Shown here piece after piece: positions 7,402 through 13,952 of a stretch of 13,952 nt of DNA. Positions within the stretch are counted from its first letter, which is position 1. Each line of letters begins with the position of its first letter. Location of the stretch: contig CAMUHA010000080.1 in NCBI GenBank assembly GCA_947088515.1, positions 1 to 13,952 of the forward strand, in the 5' to 3' direction. The DNA is from an uncultured bacterium. GTDB taxonomy: Bacteria; Bacillota; Clostridia; Lachnospirales; Lachnospiraceae. Under the pieces are notes generated by a model that was not told the origin of the DNA, ran no database searches, and saw only the letters and a program-made list of their open reading frames with translations. The position numbers and the translations under genes were made by a program.

Positions 7402-8031
7402 ATGAATACAGTAATTACAATTGGCCGTCAGTTTGGCTCTGGCGGACGGGAAATTGGGGAAAAGCTTGCAGATAATTTTGGTATAAAATGTTATGATAAT
7501 GAACTTCTAAGCAGAGCAGCAAAGGAAAGCGGTTTCTGTGAGGAAATGCTTGAAAATCATGATGAAAGACCTACCAGCTCCTTCTTGTATAACCTTGTTA
7601 TGGATACTTATTCATTTGGTTATAACGCTTCTCATTTTGTTGATATGCCAATAAGCCATAAGGTGTTTCTTGCACAATTTGATACCATTAAAAAAATTGC
7701 AAAAGAAGGTCCCTGTGTTATTGTTGGCCGTTGCGCAGATTACGCATTAAGTGACTTTAAAAATTGCGTGCATATTTTTATTTATGGTGATGAAAATACT
7801 AAGACAAAGCGTATTATGAAGAAATACGACCTTGATGCGTCCAAAGCAAAGGATATGTGCAATAAAAAAGATAAACAGCGTCAAAGCTATTATAACTATT
7901 ATTCTTCCAAAAAATGGGGACGCGCTGACAGCTATGATTTGTGTATTAACAGTGGAATTCTTGGTGTTGATGGTACCGTAAAGCTACTTACACAATATAT
8001 AGAAGATTTTGAATCCAGAAAAAATCAGTAG
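7402..8031 (+). CDS. Cytidylate kinase-like family protein
   Basis: A 209-residue P-loop kinase-like protein. It begins MNTVITIGRQFGSGGREIG, whose glycine-rich loop (G8-G15) resembles the nucleotide-binding loop of cytidylate kinases. Other recognisable parts are YDNELLSRAAKESG, CVIVGRCADYAL and a C-terminal YYNYYSSKKWGRADSYDLCINSG. This matches the cytidylate-kinase-like family common in Clostridia, whose substrate is not established; it is distinct from the classical cmk gene. ATG 7402 is preferred over TTG 7396 because AGGAGG at 7387-7392 is spaced 9 nt from it. It has its own promoter and a strong terminator, so it is probably a single-gene unit. Confidence 0.85.
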   Translation: MNTVITIGRQFGSGGREIGEKLADNFGIKCYDNELLSRAAKESGFCEEMLENHDERPTSSFLYNLVMDTYSFGYNASHFVDMPISHKVFLAQFDTIKKIAKEGPCVIVGRCADYALSDFKNCVHIFIYGDENTKTKRIMKKYDLDASKAKDMCNKKDKQRQSYYNYYSSKKWGRADSYDLCINSGILGVDGTVKLLTQYIEDFESRKNQ

Positions 8032-8039
8032 ATTCCCGA

Positions 8040-8080
8040 CCGTAAGTTTACATAATTATTTTATGTAAACTTACGGTTTT
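8040..8080 (+). terminator. Strong terminator with a 16-bp perfect stem
   Basis: Arms at 8040-8055 and 8061-8076 pair perfectly around a 5-nt loop and are followed by TTTT. The core AGTTTACATAA-N5-TTATGTAAACT recurs at 8239-8265. Confidence 0.88.
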
Positions 8081-8126
8081 AATATACTTATAACTTTAAT
8101 TCACTTAATATAAAAGAGTAGTTCTC

Positions 8127-8184
8127 AACTAGGGGCACAACTATTCGCAAAACACAAGTTTAACGAATAGTTGTGCCCCTAGTT
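8127..8184. repeat. Perfect 21-bp inverted repeat with 16-nt loop
   Basis: The arm 8127-8147 (starting AACTAGGGGCAC) is the exact reverse complement of 8164-8184. No T-run follows on either strand, so it does not look like a simple terminator. It lies in a gene-free stretch between two convergent genes. It could be a small mobile remnant, a structured RNA or a protein site; I do not recognise it. Confidence 0.8.
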
Positions 8185-8234
8185 TACTAATTATAATGCT
8201 AAATCCAAAGTTTGACTAAAGTATATATAATTTA

Positions 8235-8269
8235 TATTAGTTTACATAAATTGATTATGTAAACTAATA
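8235..8269. repeat. 15-bp perfect inverted repeat sharing its core with the 8040 terminator
   Basis: Arms 8235-8249 and 8255-8269 flank a 5-nt loop. The core AGTTTACATAA-N5-TTATGTAAACT is identical to that of the hairpin at 8045-8071. The right arm contains the stop codon of the minus-strand small membrane protein gene. It may terminate that gene, but the T tract on that side is poor. Confidence 0.75.
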
Positions 8270-8539
8270 GTCCTGGTATTTTGTTTTTCCGTCTGTCCTG
8301 GCAGCATTTTTTATAAATTCTTCTTTATCTATAAAATCAACAGGACTATTATATTTGGTAATATATTTTGTATATCCATTGTATTCCTCAGTCTTTTTTT
8401 GTAAATTTATTCTGTGATAGTTTTTCTTAAATTCACTAACAGAATCTGTATGTTTTTTATTTTTTTTCTTGTATCTTATATATGTTAACACATAATACAT
8501 CACTAAAATACCTATGATTCCTGCAAAAAGTATTCTCAT
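8264..8539 (-). CDS. Small single-span membrane protein, unknown function
   Basis: A 91-residue protein with an N-terminal hydrophobic helix (about residues 2-20) followed at once by the basic run RYKKKNKKH. This predicts an N-out, C-in single-pass topology with a charged, mostly hydrophilic cytoplasmic tail. No family is recognised. On the minus strand GGGAG (8550-8554) lies 10 nt before the ATG. It is 35 bp downstream of dtd and read in the same direction, so it probably closes that operon. Its stop codon falls in the arm of an inverted repeat. Spacing and ribosome binding site support a real gene. Confidence 0.65.
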   Translation of the reverse strand: MRILFAGIIGILVMYYVLTYIRYKKKNKKHTDSVSEFKKNYHRINLQKKTEEYNGYTKYITKYNSPVDFIDKEEFIKNAARTDGKTKYQDY

Positions 8540-8574
8540 ATATTATTTTCTCCCTTTTTTCTTTAAAACATCAT

Positions 8575-9030
8575 TTATTTTCTGCATATATCTTCAGAAT
8601 CAAGTATAATTGTAAAAGGTCCACTATTTATCAGTGAAACATCCATGTGTTCTCCAAAAACACCGTGTGCTACATGGGGGATTTGCTCAGAACACTTTTT
8701 CAGAATATAATTATACATTTCATTGGCAAAATCAGGTTTGCCAGCTTTTGTAAAGGAGGGACGGTTTCCTTTTCTGCAGTCAGCATACAAAGTAAACTGT
8801 GAAATAATCAGTAACCCTCCATTTACTGTTTTTATATCCAGGTTTGTTTTGTCATCTTCATCTGAAAAAATTCTTAGATTCAATAATTTATTAATCATTT
8901 TATCTGCCATTTCAAAAGTATCAGTGTCACATATACCAACAAAGACTAAAAATCCATTTTCAATTTCGCCCACAGTTTTCTTTTCAATTGATACACTTGC
9001 CTTTTCAACTCTTTGTATAAGGAATTTCAT
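8575..9030 (-). CDS. dtd: D-aminoacyl-tRNA deacylase
   Basis: The enzyme hydrolyses D-amino acids mischarged onto tRNA (for example D-Tyr-tRNA), and also Gly from tRNA-Ala, protecting translation in the cytosol. Both active-site signatures are present: SQFTLYA at 77-83 and NSGPFT at 135-140. A related HGVFGEHM segment lies at 122-129. The 151-residue length is standard. AGGAGA (9041-9046 on the minus strand) precedes the ATG by about 10 nt. It follows the AI-2E-family gene by 25 bp and precedes the small membrane protein gene, so it lies in the middle of a three-gene unit. Confidence 0.96.
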   Translation of the reverse strand: MKFLIQRVEKASVSIEKKTVGEIENGFLVFVGICDTDTFEMADKMINKLLNLRIFSDEDDKTNLDIKTVNGGLLIISQFTLYADCRKGNRPSFTKAGKPDFANEMYNYILKKCSEQIPHVAHGVFGEHMDVSLINSGPFTIILDSEDICRK

Positions 9031-9055
9031 GCTCTTCTGCTCTCCTTCTTTTAAC

Positions 9056-10384
9056 TTATTGATTGGAATTACTTTCGTCTAACTTATTTTCATCATGGTC
9101 GCTTTTTTTTCGTTTACTTTTAAAAAATGTATTATTTCTTATTTCTTTTTTGGGAATAAATTCATCATTTTCTTCAATGTAATCCACGTCCATGTATTTG
9201 CTGGTTTCCAGCGGCAACCCTTTCTTTTGAAGCATTTTATTAGTTATACGGCGAACCATTGTGTAAAGTACTGCAAAGAAAGGCACACCTATAATCATGC
9301 CAAGGACCCCCATCATCCCCCCAAAAATGGTAATGGAAAATATAACCCAGAACCCAGATAAGCCTGTGGATTCGCCCAAAATCTTTGGCCCAATTACATT
9401 TCCGTCTACTTGCTGCAAAATAAGAATAAATATAATAAAATAAAAACATTTGATTGGATTTACCATTAAAATAAGCACTGCGCTTGGTATAGCTCCCAGG
9501 TAGGGACCAAAAAATGGAATAATATTTGTTACACCTATAATGACACTAATCAATAGAGCATAAGGCATTTTCAAAATACTGGTTCCTGCAAAACATATAA
9601 GGCCAATTATTATGGAATCAATAATTTTACCAATAATAAATCCTATAAATGTGTCACTTGTAAAACGGACATCTTTGATAAACTGGTTTGCAGCCTTTTT
9701 GCTTAGTAGAGCAAAAACTATTTTTTTTGCTTGTCCCGCAAATTGTTCCTTGCTAAAGAGAACATAAATTGATATTACAATTCCTATAATAAAATTCCAT
9801 AACAATTTTAATATACTAATCAAACTGACAGAAACCTGCCGTACCAGAGTTTCCATATGAGGTACAATGCTGTTATTAAGGTAATTCATAAATTCTTCCG
9901 AATATGTGTCAAGAAAATTTAGTACTATCTTTTCTATATCCGGATTGGCTTCCAAAAATTTTGCGGACCAAATAGTCAGGTTCTGCACATAATAAGGAAA
10001 CTGATAAGAAATGCTTCTTATGCTTTTGATAATGTTAGGAATTAATATAGAAAAAAAACCATAGATTAATTCACCAACAATAAATATAGTAAGCAATATA
10101 GAAATAACCCTGAAAACTTTTTTATGTTTATCAGAAATTTCTTTATTATTTTTTTCAAAAACAGGTATCAAAAATCGCTTTTCAATTCCATTAACCAAAG
10201 GTGTCATAAGGTAAGCAAAGATAATCCCATATAATACAGGACTGATAATGGTATAAAAAGCGTTTAACTGACTTGAAAAATGGTCCCCGTGAAAAATAAG
10301 ATAATAGAAACAAATGGATGCTGCAATTACAGCAAAGGCTGTAATTCCAATTCGAAGATTTCTTTTATTTAACATTGATTTCAT
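9056..10384 (-). CDS. AI-2E/PerM family membrane transporter
   Basis: A 442-residue polytopic membrane protein of the AI-2E (UPF0118, PerM) family. Hydrophobic segments lie at about 13-31, 44-62, 93-118, 185-210, 245-272, 275-310, 313-325 and 343-378, separated by a soluble amphipathic region near 120-180. The family signature GVTNIIPFFGPYLGAIPS is at 284-301, followed by DGNVIGPKILGESTGLSG at 327-344. The last 50 residues are a charged cytoplasmic tail. Characterised members export AI-2 or act as Na+/H+ antiporters, so the substrate here cannot be assigned. AAGGAA (10391-10396) lies 6 nt from the ATG. It is first in the minus-strand unit with dtd. Confidence 0.9.
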   Translation of the reverse strand: MKSMLNKRNLRIGITAFAVIAASICFYYLIFHGDHFSSQLNAFYTIISPVLYGIIFAYLMTPLVNGIEKRFLIPVFEKNNKEISDKHKKVFRVISILLTIFIVGELIYGFFSILIPNIIKSIRSISYQFPYYVQNLTIWSAKFLEANPDIEKIVLNFLDTYSEEFMNYLNNSIVPHMETLVRQVSVSLISILKLLWNFIIGIVISIYVLFSKEQFAGQAKKIVFALLSKKAANQFIKDVRFTSDTFIGFIIGKIIDSIIIGLICFAGTSILKMPYALLISVIIGVTNIIPFFGPYLGAIPSAVLILMVNPIKCFYFIIFILILQQVDGNVIGPKILGESTGLSGFWVIFSITIFGGMMGVLGMIIGVPFFAVLYTMVRRITNKMLQKKGLPLETSKYMDVDYIEENDEFIPKKEIRNNTFFKSKRKKSDHDENKLDESNSNQ

Positions 10385-10423
10385 AATTTGTTCCTTCTTT
10401 TACTCCAAGATGATTTTCCAGAC

Positions 10424-10429
10424 ATTATA
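10424..10429 (-). promoter_or_regulatory. Possible -10 element for the AI-2E-family gene
   Basis: A perfect TATAAT on the minus strand, 40 bp before the ATG. No good -35 was found 17 bp upstream, where the sequence is A-rich. Confidence 0.35.
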
Positions 10430-10535
10430 AACAGTATAACATTTTTTTTTAAAAGATACTATGGATTAATTGGAAAATATGATAAAATTGTTACTGTTCA
10501 CATAAGAGTACAAAACTTAAAACTGGAGATACAAT

Positions 10536-11267
10536 ATGACATTACAAAAAGTATTGAGTTACATTCGCCGTGCAGTGGATGATTATCATATGATATTACC
10601 TGGTGACAGTATTGCTGTAGGAATATCTGGCGGTAAAGACAGTCTGACACTTCTCTATGGACTGCACGGTCTTATGCGCTTTTATCCAAATCCATTTACC
10701 CTTCATGCGGTTACAGTAGATTTAGGATTTGACAATTTAAACCTGACTAAAATAAAAGAACTATGTGCACAGCTTGCTATTCCTTATACTATAGTCAAGA
10801 CAGATATAGCCAATATTATATTTGAAGAACGCAAAGAAACCAATCCCTGCTCCCTGTGTGCAAAAATGCGAAAAGGAGCTTTAAATGAAGCAATAAAAGC
10901 TTGTGGATGCAATAAGGTTGCATATGCACATCATAAAGATGACGTGGTGGAAACCATGCTTATGTCCTTGATTTTTGAGGGGAGATTTCATACCTTTAGC
11001 CCTGTAACATATTTAGACCGTATGGATTTGACTGTAATCAGGCCCCTTATGTATATGAATGAAGCTGATGTAATTGGTTTTGTTAATAAATTTCAAATGC
11101 CTGTTGTAAAAAGTCCCTGTCCTGCAGATGGACATACAAAAAGAGAATATATTAAAACTCTTTTACAGCGTCTAAATCAAGAAAATCCAGGTGTAAAAGA
11201 AAGAATGTTTACTGCCGTTCAAAATGGCAGTCTGAAAGGCTGGAATGAATATTATGGAAAACAGTAA
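10536..11267 (+). CDS. ttcA: TtcA-like tRNA 2-thiocytidine biosynthesis protein
   Basis: An ATP-pyrophosphatase of the TtcA/TilS superfamily. TtcA adds sulfur to cytidine 32 of certain tRNAs using ATP and an iron-sulfur cluster. The PP-loop SGGKDS is at 31-36. The cluster cysteines are visible as NPCSLCAKMRKG (C105, C108) and SPCPADG (C195), and AYAHHKDDVVETMLMS at 129-144 is the family's His/Asp motif. The three-Cys pattern favours TtcA over TilS. The 243-residue length is short but within the range of Firmicutes forms. GGAG at 10525-10528 lies 7 nt from the ATG. It overlaps the recombinase gene by 23 bp. It diverges from the AI-2E-family gene across a 151-bp gap. Confidence 0.85.
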   Translation: MTLQKVLSYIRRAVDDYHMILPGDSIAVGISGGKDSLTLLYGLHGLMRFYPNPFTLHAVTVDLGFDNLNLTKIKELCAQLAIPYTIVKTDIANIIFEERKETNPCSLCAKMRKGALNEAIKACGCNKVAYAHHKDDVVETMLMSLIFEGRFHTFSPVTYLDRMDLTVIRPLMYMNEADVIGFVNKFQMPVVKSPCPADGHTKREYIKTLLQRLNQENPGVKERMFTAVQNGSLKGWNEYYGKQ

Positions 11268-12306
11268 AAACTATCATGATGAACAAAATAACATAAATAC
11301 ATTGAAAATGCGGGAGGTCGTGGCTACTCTTCCCTCCTTTTGTAAACAATTTTTCCGTGGGATTCAGGAATATACCTCTTCAAGGACCAGACTGGCATAT
11401 GCGTATGATATCCGGGTATTTTTTGAATTTATACACTCAAATAACAGCATCTGCTCTAAATTGGAAATTAAAAATTTCCCTCTGTCTTTACTTGACCAGA
11501 TTACAAGAGAAGATATTGAAGAGTATATGGAATATATCACTTATTATATTAAAGATGGAAAAGAATATTCCAATAACGAGCGTGGAAAAAAAAGAAAACT
11601 TTCCGCATTAAAAAGTTTCTATAATTATTTCTTTTGTGCAGAGTTAATTTCCACTAACCCAGCTGCTCTTGTCCCTTTGCCCAAGCAGCATGAAAAGGAA
11701 ATAATTAGACTGGATGCTGATGAGGTAGCAATTTTGTTGGACCAAGTGGAAGAAGGTGAAAAGCTAACCAAGAATCAAATGAAATATCACAACAAGACTA
11801 AACTACGTGATATTGCTCTTTTAACGCTCCTGCTTGGCACAGGCATTCGTGTTTCAGAATGTGTGGGGCTTGATATCAACGATGTAGACTTTAAAAATAA
11901 TGGAATTAAAATTAGAAGAAAAGGTGGCTATGAGACAGTCATATATTTTGGTGAAGAGGTTACAGACGCTCTCCACGATTATCTGGAAAAAAGGTATCAT
12001 ATAATTCCACTGGAAGGCCACGAAAATGCACTGTTTTTGTCTATGCAAAACCGCCGGATTACCGTGCGGGCTGTAGAAAATCTTGTAAAAAAATATACCT
12101 CCAATGTAACAGGACTAAAGAAAATAACCCCGCACAAGCTGCGAAGCACTTATGGCACTGCCCTTTACCGGGAAACCGGGGATATTTATCTGGTTGCAGA
12201 TGTTTTAGGCCATAAAGATGTAAATACCACGCGCAAGCATTATGCTGCACTTGAAGATGACAGGCGTAGAATGGCTGCAAAAGCTGTACAGCTTCGGGAA
12301 AAATAA
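11245..12306 (+). CDS. Tyrosine recombinase, XerS-like
   Basis: A site-specific DNA recombinase of the integrase family. The N-terminal SAM-like DNA-binding domain spans about 30-145 and the catalytic domain about 155-345. All catalytic residues are visible: R202 (GTGIRVSE), K226 (IRRKGGYE), H297 and R300 (TPHKLRST), H323 (LGHKD) and nucleophile Y333 (TTRKHYA). The length (353) and segments such as FPLSLLDQITREDIEEYM, KLRDIALLTLLLGTGIRVSE and ITPHKLR recall streptococcal XerS, the single recombinase that resolves chromosome dimers, more than 300-residue XerC/XerD. That role is inferred, and a mobile-element integrase is less likely here. The start overlaps ttcA, with AAAGG at 11235-11239; ATG 11254 is an alternative. 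Confidence 0.82.
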   Translation: MNIMENSKNYHDEQNNINTLKMREVVATLPSFCKQFFRGIQEYTSSRTRLAYAYDIRVFFEFIHSNNSICSKLEIKNFPLSLLDQITREDIEEYMEYITYYIKDGKEYSNNERGKKRKLSALKSFYNYFFCAELISTNPAALVPLPKQHEKEIIRLDADEVAILLDQVEEGEKLTKNQMKYHNKTKLRDIALLTLLLGTGIRVSECVGLDINDVDFKNNGIKIRRKGGYETVIYFGEEVTDALHDYLEKRYHIIPLEGHENALFLSMQNRRITVRAVENLVKKYTSNVTGLKKITPHKLRSTYGTALYRETGDIYLVADVLGHKDVNTTRKHYAALEDDRRRMAAKAVQLREK

Positions 12307-12340
12307 CTATGTTAATAATCCTAAAATGACATATGCGCTT

Positions 12341-12712
12341 TTACTCCAGAATTTCTGCACTGTAATATGGAAGAATCAAATATTGCCCACTGATAATCCG
12401 GTCATCTGTAAGTGCATTTATGCTCATAACTTCTTCAATGTAATCCATATTATTGTCATAATAATGCCTGTTTCCGTACTGACAGGCATAGTCCCAAAGA
12501 GTATCGCCTTTCTGCACAGCGATACTCTTATAATATTTATACATGGTATCATCTGTCCTCTCCTGGGCGCTGATATTCAAACTAAAAAACAACATAGCAA
12601 AACCAATGGCAAATATACTTGTGAAAAGACACACAATAATATTTCTGCGAAGTTCAGCTTCCCTTCTTAAATGGTTATCCTTTATTCTCTGTTCACTTAA
12701 ATCATATTTCAT
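12341..12712 (-). CDS. yneA: LysM membrane protein, probable SOS cell-division suppressor YneA
   Basis: A 123-residue protein with a basic N-terminus, one membrane helix at about 24-45 and an extracytoplasmic LysM domain at about 62-115 (IAVQKGDTLWDYACQYG...ISGQYLILPYY). This is the architecture of B. subtilis YneA, which is induced by DNA damage and blocks division at the septum. As in Bacillus, it diverges from lexA. LexA-box-like sites overlap its predicted promoter. The start at 12712 is chosen over the ATG at 12724 because a G-run (12717-12722) serves as its ribosome binding site, whereas the upstream ATG has none. Its 3' end converges on the recombinase gene with a 34-bp gap. Function is inferred from architecture and context, since LysM proteins are diverse. 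Confidence 0.82.
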   Translation of the reverse strand: MKYDLSEQRIKDNHLRREAELRRNIIVCLFTSIFAIGFAMLFFSLNISAQERTDDTMYKYYKSIAVQKGDTLWDYACQYGNRHYYDNNMDYIEEVMSINALTDDRIISGQYLILPYYSAEILE

Positions 12713-12805
12713 TTTACCCCCCATACCGCCATTAACGGTTCAAATAGAAATTTATTGGCTTAGAAGTATTTTCTTCACTATGTTCCAATATGCAAACATA
12801 AGTTG

Positions 12806-12819
12806 CGAACTTTTGTTCT
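12806..12819. promoter_or_regulatory. LexA box 1 (CGAAC-TTTT-GTTCT)
   Basis: It matches the Gram-positive LexA consensus CGAAC-N4-GTTCG at 9 of 10 positions. It lies at the predicted transcription start of yneA. Confidence 0.85.
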
Positions 12820-12826
12820 TTTTTGT

Positions 12827-12855
12827 ATTATAACGAACATATATTCTAAATTCAA
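12827..12855 (-). promoter_or_regulatory. yneA promoter
   Basis: On the minus strand, TTGAAT (12855-12850) and a perfect TATAAT (12832-12827) are separated by 17 bp. LexA box 2 fills the spacer and box 1 lies at about +1. The implied leader is about 108 nt. Confidence 0.75.
12834..12847. promoter_or_regulatory. LexA box 2 (CGAAC-ATAT-ATTCT)
   Basis: It matches the consensus at 8 of 10 positions. It sits entirely within the 17-bp spacer of the predicted yneA promoter. Confidence 0.75.
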
Positions 12856-12874
12856 TAGATTTTTGGAGAAATTG

Positions 12875-12888
12875 CGAACAAATATTTG
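12875..12888. promoter_or_regulatory. Possible LexA box 3 (CGAAC-AAAT-ATTTG)
   Basis: It has one perfect half-site and one 3-of-5 half-site. It lies 10 bp upstream of the predicted lexA -35, where it could mediate autorepression. Confidence 0.6.
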
Positions 12889-12898
12889 GAATGCACGT

Positions 12899-12927
12899 TT
12901 GCTATTTTACATATTATATGATATAAT
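12899..12927 (+). promoter_or_regulatory. lexA promoter
   Basis: TTGCTA (12899-12904) and a perfect TATAAT (12922-12927) have a 17-bp spacer. AGGGAGG follows at 12946-12952, just before the lexA ATG. Confidence 0.75.
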
Positions 12928-12958
12928 TTATAGAAGAAAGTAAAAAGGGAGGATATCT

Positions 12959-13576
12959 ATGGGATACGGAAAAATAAGCAGCAAGCAACAAGAAATTTTG
13001 GATTATATTAAGAGTGAAATTTTAAATAGAGGTTATCCGCCAGCAGTTAGGGAAATTTGTGAAGCAGTTCATTTAAAGTCCACTTCTTCTGTCCATTCGC
13101 ATCTTGAAACACTTGAGAAAAACGGATATATCCGCAGAGACCCTACTAAGCCAAGGGCAATAGAAATTTGTGATGATACTTTTCAAATGGTACGCACAGA
13201 GATGGTGAGTATACCAGTAATTGGACAGGTAGCTGCCGGGCTACCTATTCTTGCTGAAGAAAATATTGAAAGTTACTTCCCTATTCCATCAGAATTGGTT
13301 CCCAGCGGCGATTCTTTTATTTTAAATGTAAAGGGTGATTCTATGGTTAATGCTGGAATATTAAATGGTGACAAAATATTCGTCAATTCATGTAATTCAG
13401 CGGAAAATGGCGATATGGTTGTAGCCCTTGTGGAAGACTCTGCAACCGTTAAAACATTTTATAAAGAAAATGGTTACATACGTCTTCAACCTGAAAATGA
13501 TTCCATGGAACCTATTATCGTGAATGACTGTCAGATATTAGGAAAGGTTTTTGGAGTATTCCGTATTTTTCACTGA
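12959..13576 (+). CDS. lexA: LexA SOS repressor
   Basis: The transcriptional repressor of the SOS regulon. With RecA filaments it cuts itself and releases DNA-damage genes. The N-terminal winged helix-turn-helix is at about 1-70 (KQQEILDYI, PPAVREICEAV, STSSVHSHLETLEKNGYI). The self-cleavage bond is A93-G94 in QVAAGLP. The catalytic pair is S128 (KGDSMV) and K165 (ATVKTFY). The length of 205 residues equals that of B. subtilis LexA. The promoter and box 3 upstream suggest autoregulation. A terminator at 13648 follows, so lexA is probably transcribed alone. Confidence 0.98.
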   Translation: MGYGKISSKQQEILDYIKSEILNRGYPPAVREICEAVHLKSTSSVHSHLETLEKNGYIRRDPTKPRAIEICDDTFQMVRTEMVSIPVIGQVAAGLPILAEENIESYFPIPSELVPSGDSFILNVKGDSMVNAGILNGDKIFVNSCNSAENGDMVVALVEDSATVKTFYKENGYIRLQPENDSMEPIIVNDCQILGKVFGVFRIFH

Positions 13577-13647
13577 TGTGAGGTTCTTTTGTATTTCAAA
13601 AAAGAAAATACCATGTCTAAAAAGATTTCCTTATGGGTTTGTTGGGT

Positions 13648-13680
13648 GGGTGAGAGGTCAAAACCTCCCGCCCTTTTATT
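13648..13680 (+). terminator. lexA terminator
   Basis: GGGTGAGAGGT (13648-13658) pairs with ACCTCCCGCCC (13663-13673) with one mismatch and one G-U, around a CAAA loop. TTTT follows. Confidence 0.85.
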
Positions 13681-13768
13681 GCCCTGAAAACGCTTGCGAT
13701 AGATTTGCTCCTTTAAAATTTCACAGAAACAGCCAGAGTGATGCCATAAACTATGGACAGAAAAAGAT

Positions 13769-13784
13769 AATAGCAATTGCTATT
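13769..13784 (-). terminator. Possible terminator of the minus-strand hydrolase gene
   Basis: AATAGC-AATT-GCTATT is a perfect palindrome with a 6-bp stem. On the minus strand ATCTTTTTC follows. It overlaps the hydrolase stop codon. The stem is short, so this is tentative. Confidence 0.45.
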
Positions 13785-13952
13785 TGCACTTACAGTTTTC
13801 ACTTGACCAAAATTCCTCCATAGCTGCATTAAATTTATTCGGTGTATCCATATTCACGCAATGCCCTGCTCCCTCAAAAATAATCACATCACATTCAGGC
13901 TCATTTTTCTTCCACATTTCTACGGCTGATAGTTCCATAGGGATATCATACT
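13780..13952 (-). CDS. Alpha/beta hydrolase, C-terminal fragment (gene runs off the window)
   Basis: On the minus strand the frame is open from the window edge (first full codon 13950-13948) to TAG at 13782-13780, giving 56 residues. It reads YDIPMELSAVEMWKKNEPEC, then DVIIFEGAGHCVNMDT, then PNKFNAAMEEFW and a short polar tail. The GAGHCVNMDTP segment matches the C-terminal strand and loop carrying the catalytic His of alpha/beta hydrolases, followed by the usual last helix. The nucleophile elbow and acid would be upstream, outside the window, so the substrate cannot be judged. The gene converges on lexA across about 200 bp that hold only the two terminators. Confidence 0.75.
   Translation of the reverse strand, partial: YDIPMELSAVEMWKKNEPECDVIIFEGAGHCVNMDTPNKFNAAMEEFWSSENCKCK

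Noticed and set aside
8723..9082. 119-residue plus-strand ORF opposite dtd
   Set aside because: It lies antisense to dtd, whose active-site motifs are clear on the other strand.
10455..10490. Possible dif-like or promoter site upstream of ttcA (AT-rich, TATGAT)
   Set aside because: No convincing -35 at 17 bp and no paired arms resembling a Xer site.
10388..10582. Plus-strand ORF overlapping the start of ttcA
   Set aside because: It begins with a Leu-rich, low-complexity stretch in the divergent promoter gap, has no good ribosome binding site, and runs into ttcA in another frame.
12242..12670. 142-residue plus-strand ORF opposite yneA
   Set aside because: It is antisense to a recognisable LysM protein and overlaps the recombinase end. 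Its composition is that of a shadow frame.
13577..13779. Short ORFs on both strands between lexA and the hydrolase gene
   Set aside because: They span the lexA terminator hairpin, lack ribosome binding sites and show no protein motif.

Overview
The window is AT-rich, with tightly packed genes, AGGAGG-type ribosome binding sites and Gram-positive style division and SOS genes (ylmE-sepF, yneA/lexA, an XerS-like recombinase). The gene content and protein texture suggest a member of the Clostridia, most likely Lachnospiraceae. This placement is inferred from gene families, not from a marker search. Almost all of it looks like core chromosome. I see no rRNA, tRNA, CRISPR array, transposase or prophage.

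Left part (1-4668, plus strand). The 3' end of a methylglyoxal synthase gene overlaps the start of a lipoprotein-type D-Ala-D-Ala carboxypeptidase. A small P-loop protein and a strong terminator follow. Next come a membrane-anchored HlyD-like protein, ylmE (PLP homeostasis) and sepF (FtsZ membrane anchor). sepF carries an in-frame TAA in its linker, which separates the membrane-binding N-terminus from the FtsZ-binding core.

Middle (4732-8031, plus strand). aroB, lspA and rluD are packed in tandem. A monocistronic cytidylate-kinase-like gene follows, with a clear promoter and a 16-bp stem terminator. Positions 8032-8263 hold no gene but contain long perfect inverted repeats. The outer two share the same core palindrome and flank a 21-bp-arm hairpin.

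Minus-strand block (8264-10384). Transcription runs from an AI-2E/PerM-family membrane protein through dtd (D-aminoacyl-tRNA deacylase) to a small single-span membrane protein.

Right part (10536-13952). A TtcA-like tRNA thiolation enzyme overlaps an XerS-like tyrosine recombinase. The divergent yneA-lexA pair follows, with three LexA-box-like sites between the genes. One site lies inside the spacer of the predicted yneA promoter and another at its start site, so this is an SOS module that halts division after DNA damage. lexA ends at a good terminator. The window closes inside the 3' end of a minus-strand alpha/beta hydrolase gene.

The shared themes are the cell envelope and division (dacA, sepF, lspA, yneA) and RNA or translation quality (rluD, dtd, ttcA). 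The observations most worth checking are the interrupted sepF, the hairpin cluster at 8040-8269, the Asp-to-Glu change at a catalytic position of MgsA, and the architecture of the SOS promoter.
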